Shown here in pieces: positions 47,224-57,177 of a DNA stretch of 64,000 nt (position 1 is the first letter of the stretch; each line of letters opens with the position of its first letter). The notes beneath the pieces were generated by a model. It saw nothing but the letters and a program-made list of their open reading frames with translations, searched no databases and was not told where the DNA came from. The DNA comes from JAUXEH01 sp965533275 (lineage in GTDB: Bacteria; Acidobacteriota; Aminicenantia; Aminicenantales; Aminicenantaceae): NCBI GenBank assembly GCA_965533275.1, contig CBESWG010000003.1, forward strand, positions 62,001 through 126,000, given 5' to 3'. Both the position numbers and the translations under genes were made by a program.

Positions 47224-49842
47224 ATGAAATCTAAACCATACTTCGCGGCATTCGTCCTGATGATCCTCGGGATTAGCGGCCTGGTCCCTGCCCAGGAGGC
47301 AAAGAGCCCGCTGCTCGAGTCCTGGCAGCAGTACCTTGAGCTCAAACGCAGCTCCGAATTCAGGTTCGAATGGATATCGCTTGGGCCGGTCATGAATTCC
47401 GCGCGGGTGGAGGCCGTCCAGTGTGATCCGGAACGGCCCGGGACCTGGTATGTGGCCTTCGGATCGGGGAACCTCTGGAAAACCACCAATCACGGCCTGA
47501 ACTGGAAGCCTATCTTCGAAAACCAGCCCACACTGGGTATCGGCGACATCGCCCTGGCCCCCTCCAATCCCGACATCATCTGGTTGGGATCCGGGGAAAG
47601 CTTGAAGAAGCCCCGCAATTTTACCATGCCCGGAGTGGGCGTATTCCGTTCCGACGACGGCGGCGAAACCTGGACAAACACCGGGCTTCCGGATTCCTAT
47701 CATATCGGAGAGATCGCGGTCCATCCCACGAACCCGGAGATCGTCTTTGTCGCGGTTCAGGGACATTTCTGGTCGACGAATCCCAACCGGGGCCTGTACA
47801 GGACGATGGACGGGGGGAAGACCTGGGAGCACGTCCTCTATGTCAGCGAAAAGGTGGGAGCGAACGATGTGGTGATCGCTCCCTCCGATCCGGACGTGAT
47901 ATATGTCTCCATGTGGGAGAACAACCCCGGGATCTCCGGCGCCGAGAGCGGCGTGTACCGGAGCTCGGATGGCGGCAGGACCTGGGCCCGGCTCAATGGA
48001 GGGCTGCCCACTGGGCCCGGGACGGGGCGGATCGGCCTCGCCGTCTCCTGGAGCGATCCCGACAAGGCCTATGCCCTGGTCGACAACCTGGCCAAGGAAC
48101 GGGACCTCGCTGCCGAGGTCTATGGGACGCTGGACGGGGGAAAAACCTGGAAGAGGACGCATGAGGAAGAGCTTTATATCTTTCCGGGTATCGGCTGGTA
48201 CTTCACGGATTGCTACGTGAATCCAAAGGACGACGATGAGGTCTTCGCGCTGGGCGTGCGCATGGCCCACAGCGCGGACGGGGGGAAGACATTCACACTC
48301 GTGGGCGGAGACGTCATGCACCTCAATCCCAACGCGGCTGACCCGCTGCACCTCGATCACTGCGAGATGTGGATCAATCCCCTGAATCCCGATCACCTGG
48401 CCCTGGGCAACGACGGCGGCCTGTATGTCAGCTACGATAAGGGGGATTCCTGGCTTCACTACAACAATCTGCCTGCAGGGGAGTTTTATGACGTCTCGGT
48501 CGACAACCAGGATCCCTATCTGGTGTATGGCGGAACTCAGGACGACTCCTCGGTCTACGGCCCATCCCGGGAGTGGAAGCCCAAGTATCCGGACGGCTGG
48601 AAATACGTATGGGTGGACGCGTGGGCCGGCGGCGACGGGTGTGTGACCATCCCCGATCCCGTCGATCCCAACACGGTGTATTCGTCATCTCAGAACGGGG
48701 GGATCTTCCGGAAGGATATGCGGGCGGACCGCTCCCAACGCATACGGCCCCGGCTGCCCAAGGACCACCCCGGTGAGCTCCGGTATGCCTTCGTCGCTCC
48801 CTATTTTATCTCCCCGCACAACCGCCTCACCCTCTACCACGGCGGCAATTATATCTTCAAAAGCCTGAATCGGGGAGACGCCTGGCGCATGATCAGCCCG
48901 GATCTCACGGGATCGGCATATCCAGGGAAGCGGACCGGCGCCATGGGGGCGATCGCAGAGAGTCCTCTCAAGCCGGGCCTGCTCTATGCCGGCACGGACA
49001 GGGGAGCGTTCTGGGTGACCCACAATGACGGCGTCGAATGGACCGAGCTTTCCGAGGGGCTGCCAGACCACTACATCCGGAGCATCTGCCCCTCCCGCTT
49101 CAAGGAAAAACGGGTTTATACAGCCGTGGCCGGGATCAACGACGACGACCTCGCCAACTACCTCTTCGTGTCCGAGGACCACGGCCGGGAGTGGCGGTCC
49201 CTGACCGGCAACCTCCCGGATGAGGTGGCCTACGTCATCCTGGAGGATCCTACCAATGAAAACATCCTGTACGCCGGGCTGTACCGGGGTGTATTCGTAT
49301 CCACGGACCGGGGGCGAAGCTGGTCGCTGCTGGGACCGGGGATGGCGGCCACGGCGATATCCGACTTGGTGATCCAGGAGCGGGAGATGGACCTTGTGGT
49401 GGGGACCCACGGCCGGGGGATCTACAAGCTGAACCTCCGTCCCCTTCAGGAGGCTTTCGAGAGGGGAGGGCCTAAGGAGCCTCGCCTGTTCGATACGCCA
49501 GCGGCCTACCTGCCCTGGATCAACGACACCCACCGCGATCCCAAGTACAGCACCATGGAGAAGGTCCCCATCACCTTTTTCCTGGATCGGGATGCTGATG
49601 TCACCATCTCTGTGAAGGACGCACGCGGACGTAGCATCTGGGAGGCTAGGCACTCTGGGAGAAAGGGCTTCAACCAGATCCGGTGGGACCTTGTGCAGGA
49701 GAGGGTTGACAGCCCGCGGCCCTACTTCACCCAGTATTTCCAGTTCGCCAGGTCCGGGGACTACACCATCCAGGTCTCGGGCCCGGAGATCGATCTCCAG
49801 GGTGCACTTAAGATCATGGATCGGACCGAATCCGTGCGCTGA
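47224..49842 (+). CDS. BNR/VPS10-sortilin-like propeller protein 2 with FlgD-like C-terminus
   Basis: The 872 residues have a signal peptide ending LVPAQ. The mature part starts WISLGPVMNSARVEAVQCDP and continues with Asp-box-like blades (NLWKTTNHGLNW, GVFRSDDGGETW, GLYRTMDGGKTW, GVYRSSDGGRTW, YIFKSLNRGDAW, GVFVSTDRGRSW) to VVGTHGRGIYKL near residue 735. A FlgD-like Ig domain follows (DADVTISVKDARGRSIWEARHS). Compared with BNR protein 1 the overall plan is the same, but an elongated LHLDHCEMWINPLNPDH segment carries histidines and acidic residues that might bind metal. Function unknown; export is certain. It precedes an S41 peptidase gene and a third BNR gene on the same strand. Confidence 0.88.
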   Translation: MKSKPYFAAFVLMILGISGLVPAQEAKSPLLESWQQYLELKRSSEFRFEWISLGPVMNSARVEAVQCDPERPGTWYVAFGSGNLWKTTNHGLNWKPIFENQPTLGIGDIALAPSNPDIIWLGSGESLKKPRNFTMPGVGVFRSDDGGETWTNTGLPDSYHIGEIAVHPTNPEIVFVAVQGHFWSTNPNRGLYRTMDGGKTWEHVLYVSEKVGANDVVIAPSDPDVIYVSMWENNPGISGAESGVYRSSDGGRTWARLNGGLPTGPGTGRIGLAVSWSDPDKAYALVDNLAKERDLAAEVYGTLDGGKTWKRTHEEELYIFPGIGWYFTDCYVNPKDDDEVFALGVRMAHSADGGKTFTLVGGDVMHLNPNAADPLHLDHCEMWINPLNPDHLALGNDGGLYVSYDKGDSWLHYNNLPAGEFYDVSVDNQDPYLVYGGTQDDSSVYGPSREWKPKYPDGWKYVWVDAWAGGDGCVTIPDPVDPNTVYSSSQNGGIFRKDMRADRSQRIRPRLPKDHPGELRYAFVAPYFISPHNRLTLYHGGNYIFKSLNRGDAWRMISPDLTGSAYPGKRTGAMGAIAESPLKPGLLYAGTDRGAFWVTHNDGVEWTELSEGLPDHYIRSICPSRFKEKRVYTAVAGINDDDLANYLFVSEDHGREWRSLTGNLPDEVAYVILEDPTNENILYAGLYRGVFVSTDRGRSWSLLGPGMAATAISDLVIQEREMDLVVGTHGRGIYKLNLRPLQEAFERGGPKEPRLFDTPAAYLPWINDTHRDPKYSTMEKVPITFFLDRDADVTISVKDARGRSIWEARHSGRKGFNQIRWDLVQERVDSPRPYFTQYFQFARSGDYTIQVSGPEIDLQGALKIMDRTESVR

Positions 49843-49858
49843 GTCCCCGGAACGGGAA

Positions 49859-49878
49859 GGATCGGAATAACCCGATCC
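49859..49878. promoter_or_regulatory. Inverted repeat between BNR protein 2 and the S41 peptidase
   Basis: GGATCGG (49859-49865) and CCGATCC (49872-49878) form a perfect seven-base stem with a six-base loop and no following T-run. It could be an operator or a transcript-processing or attenuation hairpin. Confidence 0.35.
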
Positions 49879-49942
49879 AATGAAACACGTAGGTATAGAA
49901 GGGGTGTGGAGTCCCTGGGAATCGGATCACAAGGAGCCTCGG

Positions 49943-51433
49943 ATGCGGACATCAAACAAGATCCTGTGTGTAGTAACTGTGTTTATCGTGGCCGTTTTGG
50001 GCCTGGCCGGCTCGGCCTCGGGTTTCCCTGGCCAGGACATCGGATTCGATCCTGACAAAGTGTATCCAGGGGAAGTGCTCAAGCAGGATCTCGCGCTCCT
50101 ACGCACCGCCTTGGAGGAGGGGCATGCCGGGCTCTATTGCTATTCCTCGAAGGAGGAGATGGACCGGTATTTCGACAAAGTCGCCGAAAAGATCGGCCGC
50201 CCCATGACCGAGCCGGAGTTTCACAGGCACGTGGCCTGGCTGATCGCCCTGGTCAATGACGGGCACACGGGTGTGAGGAGCTCAACGGCCTACGGCAGAT
50301 ATCTCTCCAACCAAGCCTACTTGCTCCCCTTCAACCTGCGCTACGTCCGCGGCAGTGCATATCTCTTCCGCAATTACAGCAGTGATCCGGACATCAAGGA
50401 GGGGGAAGCGGTCCTGGCCATCAACGACAGGCAGATGGCCGAGATCCTGGAGGATATGTTCGAGCACATCCCTTCGGACGGGCGCATAGAGACATCCAAA
50501 TACAGGCGGCTGGAACGCACGGAGTATTTCGGTACCTTGTACGCCCTCCTCTACGGTGTGTCCACGTCATTCACGATCACCCTCGCGAATCCTGCAGGGG
50601 GCTCCTGCCGCACCATCACCGTCGATGGTGTGCGGCCCCGGTCTATGAACAGGATCGCCGGGGAGCGGTATCCCGGAACAATGAAATCTCTTCCGCCCAT
50701 GGAGGTGGAGTACCACGGCGATACGGCCGTGCTCACGATACGCACTTTTGGGGACAGCCCTTATCGCAGCCTTGGCAAGTCCTATCCGTCTCTGCTGGCC
50801 GAGATCTTCCGGGAGCTGGAGTCGAAAGCCATCAATAACCTCCTCGTCGACCTGCGCGAGAACGGTGGCGGGGCGGACATGAACGGAAAGCTGTTGGTCT
50901 CCCGCCTCTTGGCTGAACCGTATATGTTCTACACCCACCTGGAGGTTATGCGGGACAGATTTTCCTTTCTCGAATACATCGATGCCCCGGACCTGGAATC
51001 GAACCTGAAAAAAATGCTGCGCAAAAACGACAAGGGGACCTTCGACCTGATGTTTCATCCCAACCTGGGTGAGCAGAAGCCGATACAACCGACCTTTCAA
51101 GGCAAGGTCATGGTTCTCATTTCCGGCCGGAGCTTCTCCGGATCCGGAGAGTGCACCTCGATCCTGCATTTTCACAAACGAGTCAAATTCGTGGGGGAGG
51201 AGTGCGGGGCCGGATACTACGGCAATACCTCGGGTTTCATGCCGGAACTAACCCTGCCCAACACGGGCCTGCGGATCAGGTTGGCCCTGCTCCGCTACCA
51301 CATGGCGGTCTCCGGATATGAGCCCCGGGATCGGGGGATCATCCCCGACTATCCTTTCACACGAACCATCCAGGACCTGCTTGCAGGCCGGGACACGGAG
51401 CTCGAGTACGCCTTGGAGTTGATCCGGAAATAA
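49943..51433 (+). CDS. S41-family (tricorn/C-terminal-processing-like) serine peptidase, exported
   Basis: ATG 49943 has AAGGAG six bases upstream; ATG 49880 is in frame but lacks a site. The 496 residues have a signal peptide ending near GSASG-F. An N-terminal helical domain contains VNDGHTGVRS (H108), the histidine motif seen in tricorn-type S41 enzymes. The C-terminal S41 domain reads INNLLVDLRENGGGADMNGKLLV, then GKVMVLISGRSFSGSGECTS with nucleophile S399, then VKFVGEECGAGYYGNTSGF. The conserved lysine of Ctp-type enzymes is not apparent, which favours a Ser-His mechanism. It probably acts as a periplasmic peptidase on short or unfolded peptides. It sits between two BNR genes on the same strand. 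Confidence 0.85.
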   Translation: MRTSNKILCVVTVFIVAVLGLAGSASGFPGQDIGFDPDKVYPGEVLKQDLALLRTALEEGHAGLYCYSSKEEMDRYFDKVAEKIGRPMTEPEFHRHVAWLIALVNDGHTGVRSSTAYGRYLSNQAYLLPFNLRYVRGSAYLFRNYSSDPDIKEGEAVLAINDRQMAEILEDMFEHIPSDGRIETSKYRRLERTEYFGTLYALLYGVSTSFTITLANPAGGSCRTITVDGVRPRSMNRIAGERYPGTMKSLPPMEVEYHGDTAVLTIRTFGDSPYRSLGKSYPSLLAEIFRELESKAINNLLVDLRENGGGADMNGKLLVSRLLAEPYMFYTHLEVMRDRFSFLEYIDAPDLESNLKKMLRKNDKGTFDLMFHPNLGEQKPIQPTFQGKVMVLISGRSFSGSGECTSILHFHKRVKFVGEECGAGYYGNTSGFMPELTLPNTGLRIRLALLRYHMAVSGYEPRDRGIIPDYPFTRTIQDLLAGRDTELEYALELIRK

Positions 51434-51575
51434 CCTGAGGGGATTTCCCGTGCCTGTTTTTCCCTATGTCCCGGACCGCCCATCGATCCCAATTCCGCGA
51501 GGTGGCCTCCTCCCGTATCCGTAAGACTTGAAGTGTGGGCCGGTTTTTAATAGCCTAAGGACACAGGAGCCGGTC

Positions 51576-53867
51576 ATGAAATTATATCCTCTCCCTTTAC
51601 TTGCTGTTTTCCTTATCTCCCTGAGCCTTCTGGCGAATGCCCAGGCCACATCTCCCGAGGAGCGCATGAAGTCCTGGGAGTTTCATCAGCGGCTCGCGGC
51701 CGAGTCCCCCTTCAAGGACCTCGAATGGCGGGCCGTGGGGCCTGAGCTGCAGGGAGGCCGCATCGAAGCTATCGCCTGCCATCCGGAGCAGCCCTTCACG
51801 ATCTACCTGGGGCCCGGATCGGGGAACCTCTGGAAGTCCGTGAACAACGGCACCACCTGGGATCCGGTCTTCGAGAAGGAGTCGGCCTTCGCCATCGGGT
51901 GTATCGCCATCGCGCCCTCGAACCCGGACATCGTCTGGGTGGGGACCGGAGAGGTCCTCATGGCCCGCAGTTCCTACTCCGGTACCGGGATCTTCAAGTC
52001 CCTGGACGGGGGAAAGAGCTGGAGGAACATGGGGCTGCACGATTCCCACCACATCCCCCGGATCGTGATCGATCCCAAAGACCCGGATGTTGTGTATGCC
52101 GCTGCTCTGGGGCATCTTTATGGATTAAATCAGGAACGCGGCCTGTTCAAGACCACGGACGGGGGGCAGACGTGGCAGAATATCCTCTTCGTCTCGGACC
52201 GGGTCGGAGTTGTTGAGGTGGTAATGGATCCTTCAGACCACGAAACCCTGTATGCAGCCACCTGGGAGAGGACACGCCGGGCCTGGAACCACACGGCCAG
52301 CGGAGAGGGGAGCGCGCTCTATAGATCGACGGATGCGGGACAGAAATGGGTGCGTCTCACACGGGGCCTGCCGCAGGGGAAGGACGTGGGACGGTTCGGC
52401 CTGGCCGTCTCGCTCTCGGACCCGGACATTGTTTATGCGCTGCTGGACAATCATTCCCTGCGCCCGGATGGGGAGCGTCGCATTGCGGGGGAGGTCTATC
52501 GTTCTGAGGACAAGGGAAAAAGTTGGCGCAAAACACATGAGGGATCTGTCCCCACGGCCATCGGTTATGACTTCTGTCTGATCCGGATCGCTCCCGATGA
52601 TCCCGACGAGATCTATGTCCTGGGAAACAAGCTCGTCCGCTCGCGCGACGGGGGAAAGACGTTCGCGAATGTCAGCGAGACCGTCGTCCATGTGCTGTCG
52701 CACGACATCCGGGTCCTGCACCTCGACATGCACGACTTGTGGATCGATCCTCGCGATCCTGACCGGTTCCTGCTGGGAAACGACGGGGGGCTCTACGTGT
52801 CCCACGATCGGGGAGAGACCTGGCTGCACCTCAACAATCTGCCCATCGGCGAGTTCTACGCCGTCACTGTGGACATGGAGGTGCCATATAACATCTACGG
52901 CGGCACTCAGGACAATGCCGCGCTCTTCGGACCCTCCACCCATGACATCCAGGACCGCTTGACGGAATACGGAGTGGAAGATCCCTGGCAGCATGTCTAT
53001 CTCGACCGCTGGGGCGGTGGGGACAGCTACTTCACCTGGCTCGATCCCACGGATCCCGACGTCATCTACTATGAGCACCAGTTCGGGGTCCTGCGCAGGA
53101 AAAACATGCGCACCGGCAAGGCTGAGGACATCATGCCGCGCGCAGGAGAGGGAGAGCCGCGGCTCCGGCGCAACTGGATGACACCCTTTTTCGTGTCCCA
53201 CTACGATCCCTCCACCCTGTATTATGCCGCGCACAGGCTCTACAAATCCTCCGACAGGGGCGACAGTTGGGCCTGCATCAGCCCCGATCTCTCGACCGAT
53301 CCGGGACCGGACAGGCAGGGAAATGTCCCTTTTGGGACGACCACTTCGCTCTCCGAATCAGTCCTGCAACAGGGATTGCTGTACACGGGGACAGACGACG
53401 GGAACGTGCAGGTCACAAAGGATGATGGGAAGACCTGGAGCTTGATCCGGGAGGGGATCCCTCCCAGGTGGGTGAGCCGCGTGGAGGCCTCCCGCTTCGA
53501 CAAGGAAACCGTATACGTGTCGCTGACCGGATACAGGAGGGACGATTTTTCTGCTTATCTCTATGTATCTCGCGATTCCGGCGAGACCTGGTCCTCGATA
53601 GCGGGGAACCTGCCTGCCGAATCCATCAACGTCATCCGGGAGGATGCGGTATCGCCCGACATCCTATACGTGGGCACGGACCTGGGCGTGTACGTGTCCC
53701 TGGACCGCGGCGCGAGCTGGCATTCCCTGTGCAATCACCTACCGACCACGCCCGTCCATGACCTGGTGGCCCACCCTCGGGAAAGCGAGATCGTGATCGG
53801 AACCCACGGCCGCAGCTGTTTTGTGTTGGACATCGCTCCTGTACGCGCCCGCCTGCAGGAGCGTTGA
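51576..53867 (+). CDS. BNR/VPS10-sortilin-like propeller protein 3, short form
   Basis: ATG 51576 has AGGAG upstream. The 763 residues begin with a signal peptide ending ANAQ. The blades match BNR protein 2 one for one (NLWKSVNNGTTW, GIFKSLDGGKSW, GLFKTTDGGQTW, ALYRSTDAGQKW, EVYRSEDKGKSW, RLYKSSDRGDSW, GVYVSLDRGASW), and the histidine/acidic segment is also present (LHLDMHDLWIDPRDPDR). It stops soon after VIGTHGRSCFVLDI, so it lacks the C-terminal FlgD-like domain of proteins 1 and 2. It is a paralogue of the protein at 47224 with an S41 peptidase gene in between. Function unknown. Confidence 0.88.
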   Translation: MKLYPLPLLAVFLISLSLLANAQATSPEERMKSWEFHQRLAAESPFKDLEWRAVGPELQGGRIEAIACHPEQPFTIYLGPGSGNLWKSVNNGTTWDPVFEKESAFAIGCIAIAPSNPDIVWVGTGEVLMARSSYSGTGIFKSLDGGKSWRNMGLHDSHHIPRIVIDPKDPDVVYAAALGHLYGLNQERGLFKTTDGGQTWQNILFVSDRVGVVEVVMDPSDHETLYAATWERTRRAWNHTASGEGSALYRSTDAGQKWVRLTRGLPQGKDVGRFGLAVSLSDPDIVYALLDNHSLRPDGERRIAGEVYRSEDKGKSWRKTHEGSVPTAIGYDFCLIRIAPDDPDEIYVLGNKLVRSRDGGKTFANVSETVVHVLSHDIRVLHLDMHDLWIDPRDPDRFLLGNDGGLYVSHDRGETWLHLNNLPIGEFYAVTVDMEVPYNIYGGTQDNAALFGPSTHDIQDRLTEYGVEDPWQHVYLDRWGGGDSYFTWLDPTDPDVIYYEHQFGVLRRKNMRTGKAEDIMPRAGEGEPRLRRNWMTPFFVSHYDPSTLYYAAHRLYKSSDRGDSWACISPDLSTDPGPDRQGNVPFGTTTSLSESVLQQGLLYTGTDDGNVQVTKDDGKTWSLIREGIPPRWVSRVEASRFDKETVYVSLTGYRRDDFSAYLYVSRDSGETWSSIAGNLPAESINVIREDAVSPDILYVGTDLGVYVSLDRGASWHSLCNHLPTTPVHDLVAHPRESEIVIGTHGRSCFVLDIAPVRARLQER

Positions 53868-53910
53868 CCAGTAGAGGGAGCGGCTGGAATCCAGGATTCG
53901 TGGGTTCTCG

Positions 53911-53939
53911 TTTACAGCAAACAGGAAACGTGCTAAATT
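53911..53939 (+). promoter_or_regulatory. Sigma70 promoter for the DUF5916 gene
   Basis: TTTACA (53911-53916) and TAAATT (53934-53939) are 17 bases apart. Transcription would start near 53946, after the ATG at 53943, which supports the later start at 53961. Confidence 0.5.
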
Positions 53940-53960
53940 CCCATGCTAGGGATATGTCCA

Positions 53961-56006
53961 ATGAACTCCAAGCTATTTAAGGCGCTGATCATAACAGTAG
54001 TTCTGTTTCTGTTTCCCCTGCTTCTCCAGGCCCAGTGGCGCATGAAAGCCCTCACGGCCCTGCGCATAGAGGTCCCGATCGAGGTCGACGGGCTGCTCTC
54101 CGAGGAAATCTGGGCGCAGGCCCCCGAGGCCGGGGACTTTGTCCAGTTCCAGCCTGATCGGGGGGCGCCGGGGACCGAGAAGACGCTGGTCAGGATCCTC
54201 TATGACGGCGAGAACATCTACTTCGGCTTCCTCTGCTATGATGCAGAACCAGGGAGGATCGCCGCCAGCGTCACCAAGAGGGATTCGGACCTGGCATCCG
54301 ACGATGCAGTGTATGTCGCACTGGATACGTTCCTGGACCACCAAACCGCCTACCTCCTGGGCACCAATCTGCTGGGCACCCAGTTCGACGGCCGCATCAC
54401 GGATAACGGCCGCAGTACCGATCCTACCTGGGATGCGGTCTGGAAGTCGGCCGCCCAGAAGACGGATTACGGATGGAGTGCAGAGATCGCCGTCCCCTTC
54501 AAGAGCATCAAGTACGTACCGGGAGAAGGGAAGACTTGGGGCTTCAGCATGGGGCGGTTCATACCCCGTAGGCTGGAGTACAGCTTTTGGACCGGCCCCA
54601 TGGAGTCCTACACCCGGGTGTCCCAGTTCGGGGAGCTGAACGGCCTGGACCTGCAGAAAGCGGCGAAACGGGGCCAGATCATACCGCACATCGTGTCTCA
54701 GACCGAGGTCGACGAGGTCACGGACGTGCGCGTCGGGCTGGACGCCCGCTACGCCTTCACGCCACAGATCTCGGGGAACCTGACCCTGAATCCGGATTTC
54801 GCCATGGTTGAGGCGGACCAGGAGGTGATCAACCTCACGCGTTTCGAGACCTATCTCCCCGAAAAGCGCAACTTCTTCCTGGAAGGGGCGGAGATCTATC
54901 AGCAGCGGATCCGCCTGTTCTACTCGCGCCGGATCGGGGATATCTACGGAGGCGCCAAGGCCTACGGGAAATCCGGCGGGTATGAATTCCAGGCCATGAC
55001 GGTCCAGACCAAACCGGATGAGGCAGAGGGCGAAAACTCGGCCAATTTCAGTGTCTTCAGGGCAAAAAAGGCTCTGATGCGGGGCTCCACCGTGGGATTC
55101 CTGCTGGCCAATAAATACAACAATGGCAGGAACCAGGGCACCCTGGGTTTCGACACAGCCCTGTACTTCACCGACACCTTCCGCTTCACGGGTCAGCTGG
55201 CTGCCAGCTACGGAGACAACAGCGGGAGCAACCTCGCGTTCTTCCTGCGCCCCAGCTATGATTCTGCTACCTTCCACATCCACCTGCGCTTCACCCAGCT
55301 GGGCGAGTATTTTGCGGACAATGCCAATGCGGTCGGGTTCATCCGGGATGACAACCGCCGGGAGCTGGACTCGGCCATCAGCAAGACCTGGTGGATGCGC
55401 CAGACCATGTTCAACAGCATCGAGTATAATTCCAACTACAACATCTATTGGGGATTGGACGGAACCCTGCGGAGCTGGAAGATCAACCAGGGCATGGATT
55501 TCGAGCTGAGGAATAAGTTCTCACTGGAGCTGGGACACCATCAAGAGTACAAGATGTACGAGAAGGATTTCCGTAACCACAAGACAGACATCGAACTCGG
55601 CTACAACACCCGGGAATGGCAGAACGCCAGCGTCAGCTACAGCTTCGGGCACAATTTCGACCTGGACTTCCACCTGATCGGTGGGGACGTCAACTACATG
55701 ATCCTGAGCGGGCTGTCCTTGGAATATGGGCTTTCCCGCTTGATATACGAACCCGATCCCGAGGGCGAAAGCACGTGGATCCACGTCCTCCGCGCCACCA
55801 ATCATTTCACCCCGGATCTTTACTTGAAACTCTTCTATCAGATCCACACCGCCATCGACAAGCACAACATCCAGGTCCTGTTCGTGTACCGGTTCCAGCC
55901 GCCCTTTGGAACCATCCAATTCGCCTATCAGAAAGGGACGGCGGAATTCGGTGAGAAGGGCGACCAGGGACACACTTTCTTCGCCAAGTTCGCGTACATG
56001 TTTTAG
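53961..56006 (+). CDS. DUF5916 protein: CBM9-like domain plus outer-membrane beta-barrel
   Basis: ATG 53961 is preferred over 53943 because of the promoter position. The 681 residues have a signal peptide ending LLLQAQ. Residues about 30-215 are a CBM9-like sandwich (VDGLLSEEIWAQAPEAGDFVQFQPDRG, TLVRILYDGENIYFGFLCYDAEP, DAVYVALDTFLDHQTAYLLGTN, GWSAEIAVPFKSIKY). The rest is a large barrel (FAMVEADQEVINLTRFETYLPEKRNFFLEGAE is the family signature), ending FAKFAYMF. The family is common in Bacteroidetes, Acidobacteria and Aminicenantes genomes and is thought to span the outer membrane; its substrate is not known. The CBM9-like part suggests glycan contact. Confidence 0.88.
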   Translation: MNSKLFKALIITVVLFLFPLLLQAQWRMKALTALRIEVPIEVDGLLSEEIWAQAPEAGDFVQFQPDRGAPGTEKTLVRILYDGENIYFGFLCYDAEPGRIAASVTKRDSDLASDDAVYVALDTFLDHQTAYLLGTNLLGTQFDGRITDNGRSTDPTWDAVWKSAAQKTDYGWSAEIAVPFKSIKYVPGEGKTWGFSMGRFIPRRLEYSFWTGPMESYTRVSQFGELNGLDLQKAAKRGQIIPHIVSQTEVDEVTDVRVGLDARYAFTPQISGNLTLNPDFAMVEADQEVINLTRFETYLPEKRNFFLEGAEIYQQRIRLFYSRRIGDIYGGAKAYGKSGGYEFQAMTVQTKPDEAEGENSANFSVFRAKKALMRGSTVGFLLANKYNNGRNQGTLGFDTALYFTDTFRFTGQLAASYGDNSGSNLAFFLRPSYDSATFHIHLRFTQLGEYFADNANAVGFIRDDNRRELDSAISKTWWMRQTMFNSIEYNSNYNIYWGLDGTLRSWKINQGMDFELRNKFSLELGHHQEYKMYEKDFRNHKTDIELGYNTREWQNASVSYSFGHNFDLDFHLIGGDVNYMILSGLSLEYGLSRLIYEPDPEGESTWIHVLRATNHFTPDLYLKLFYQIHTAIDKHNIQVLFVYRFQPPFGTIQFAYQKGTAEFGEKGDQGHTFFAKFAYMF

Positions 56007-56247
56007 AAATCCGCATGGACTTCCATATATTTTCTTGAACGAGTCGGGTAGGAGTGAAACACTGCCTTCACCCCCTGTGGGGCGGGATCAAGAACACGAA
56101 CCTACACGAGTTCACATCGACCATTCATCCGTACCCTCACCCTCGAATTCGCGCCAGGGAATATACGAGTGCTAATACAGTAGTCGATCGATGGCTGCCT
56201 CCCGATCCGGTGATCAGCGAGATCCGATAATTCGAGACAGGACGGAA

Positions 56248-57177
56248 TTATCTCAGAAACGTATTCAAGACCTCTTCGATCGTGTCCCAGGCGGATGAGG
56301 TGGGAATCACGAGCTCGAAATGGCCCGCATCTTCTAGAAGGACCAGGCGGCATGTGTCACCTTTCTGTTGGGCCGCCTCTTGATAGGCCTGGGCGCCTTG
56401 GGACGAGATGATCGGGTCTTTGGCTCCCTGGATGAGTATCTGGGGAACACCGAAAGGCAGGAGCTCAATGGGCGATCCGTGGGCGTATCTGAGCGGGACC
56501 TCCTCTTGAGTGCCCCCCATGAGCTTAAGGACGGCATCCCCGCAGCCCTGCTGGTACTCCAACCTGCTGAGGTCCCCCACGCCAGCCAGGGATACCACTC
56601 CCTGGATCGGCAGGGGTGCGGTCCGGAACAGGGGGCTGTCTTCGCGCAGCTTGTTTCGTGCGGCTGCCCACAATGCCAGGTGTCCTCCCGCCGAATGCCC
56701 GATGAGGGTGATCCTATCGAGGTCCAGGTCATGTTCCACAGCCAGGCTTCTGAGATGGTCCACGCCGTCCGCGACATCCAGGAATGTGCCGGGCCAGCCT
56801 CCTCCCGGATTCCCGATCCGGCGATACTCCATGCTCCAGGTCGCGAACCCGAGCTCCGTGATGGCCGAAGCCAGGGGACTGATGTGATGCAGGCCATACG
56901 CGGCCTGCCAGCAGCCTCCATGTATGATGACCGCAACGGGAAAGGGGCCGGTCCCTTCCGGAAGCCGCAGCTGTCCGAATTGAGAGGAGTCCTCTCCGTA
57001 GGGGAGCATAAAATCCGCTTCGGTTTGTTTGAGGGCGATCAGATCTTTTACCGTCATGAGCTGCGATGGACCCTCTCCCTCGACAGATGAACAGACCATC
57101 CCCAGGATTGCGATGCAGAGAGCAAACGACCTACGGGTCCGCTTGAGTATCACCTCTGCTTGATCCGCTCCCCTCAT
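56248..57177 (-). CDS. Alpha/beta hydrolase, acetyl-esterase-like, exported
   Basis: ATG 57177 overlaps the stop of the GNAT gene (ATGA), so the two are coupled. The 309 residues begin with a signal or anchor (RSFALCIAILGMVCSS). The alpha/beta hydrolase core shows the oxyanion HGG (86-88), nucleophile elbow G160-H-S162-A-G-G, the acid in LIQGAKDPIIS and the histidine in EDAGHFEL. The GGCWQAAYG and YRRIGNPGGGWPGTF segments resemble the BD-FAE and acyl-peptide-esterase branch that removes acetyl groups from sugars or peptides. Last gene of a three-gene operon with the GNAT and aldo/keto-reductase-like genes. Confidence 0.88.
   Translation of the reverse strand: MRGADQAEVILKRTRRSFALCIAILGMVCSSVEGEGPSQLMTVKDLIALKQTEADFMLPYGEDSSQFGQLRLPEGTGPFPVAVIIHGGCWQAAYGLHHISPLASAITELGFATWSMEYRRIGNPGGGWPGTFLDVADGVDHLRSLAVEHDLDLDRITLIGHSAGGHLALWAAARNKLREDSPLFRTAPLPIQGVVSLAGVGDLSRLEYQQGCGDAVLKLMGGTQEEVPLRYAHGSPIELLPFGVPQILIQGAKDPIISSQGAQAYQEAAQQKGDTCRLVLLEDAGHFELVIPTSSAWDTIEEVLNTFLR

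Noticed and set aside
49880..49942. Upstream ATG for the S41 peptidase
   Set aside because: It would put 21 polar residues before the signal peptide and has no ribosome binding site; ATG 49943 has both.
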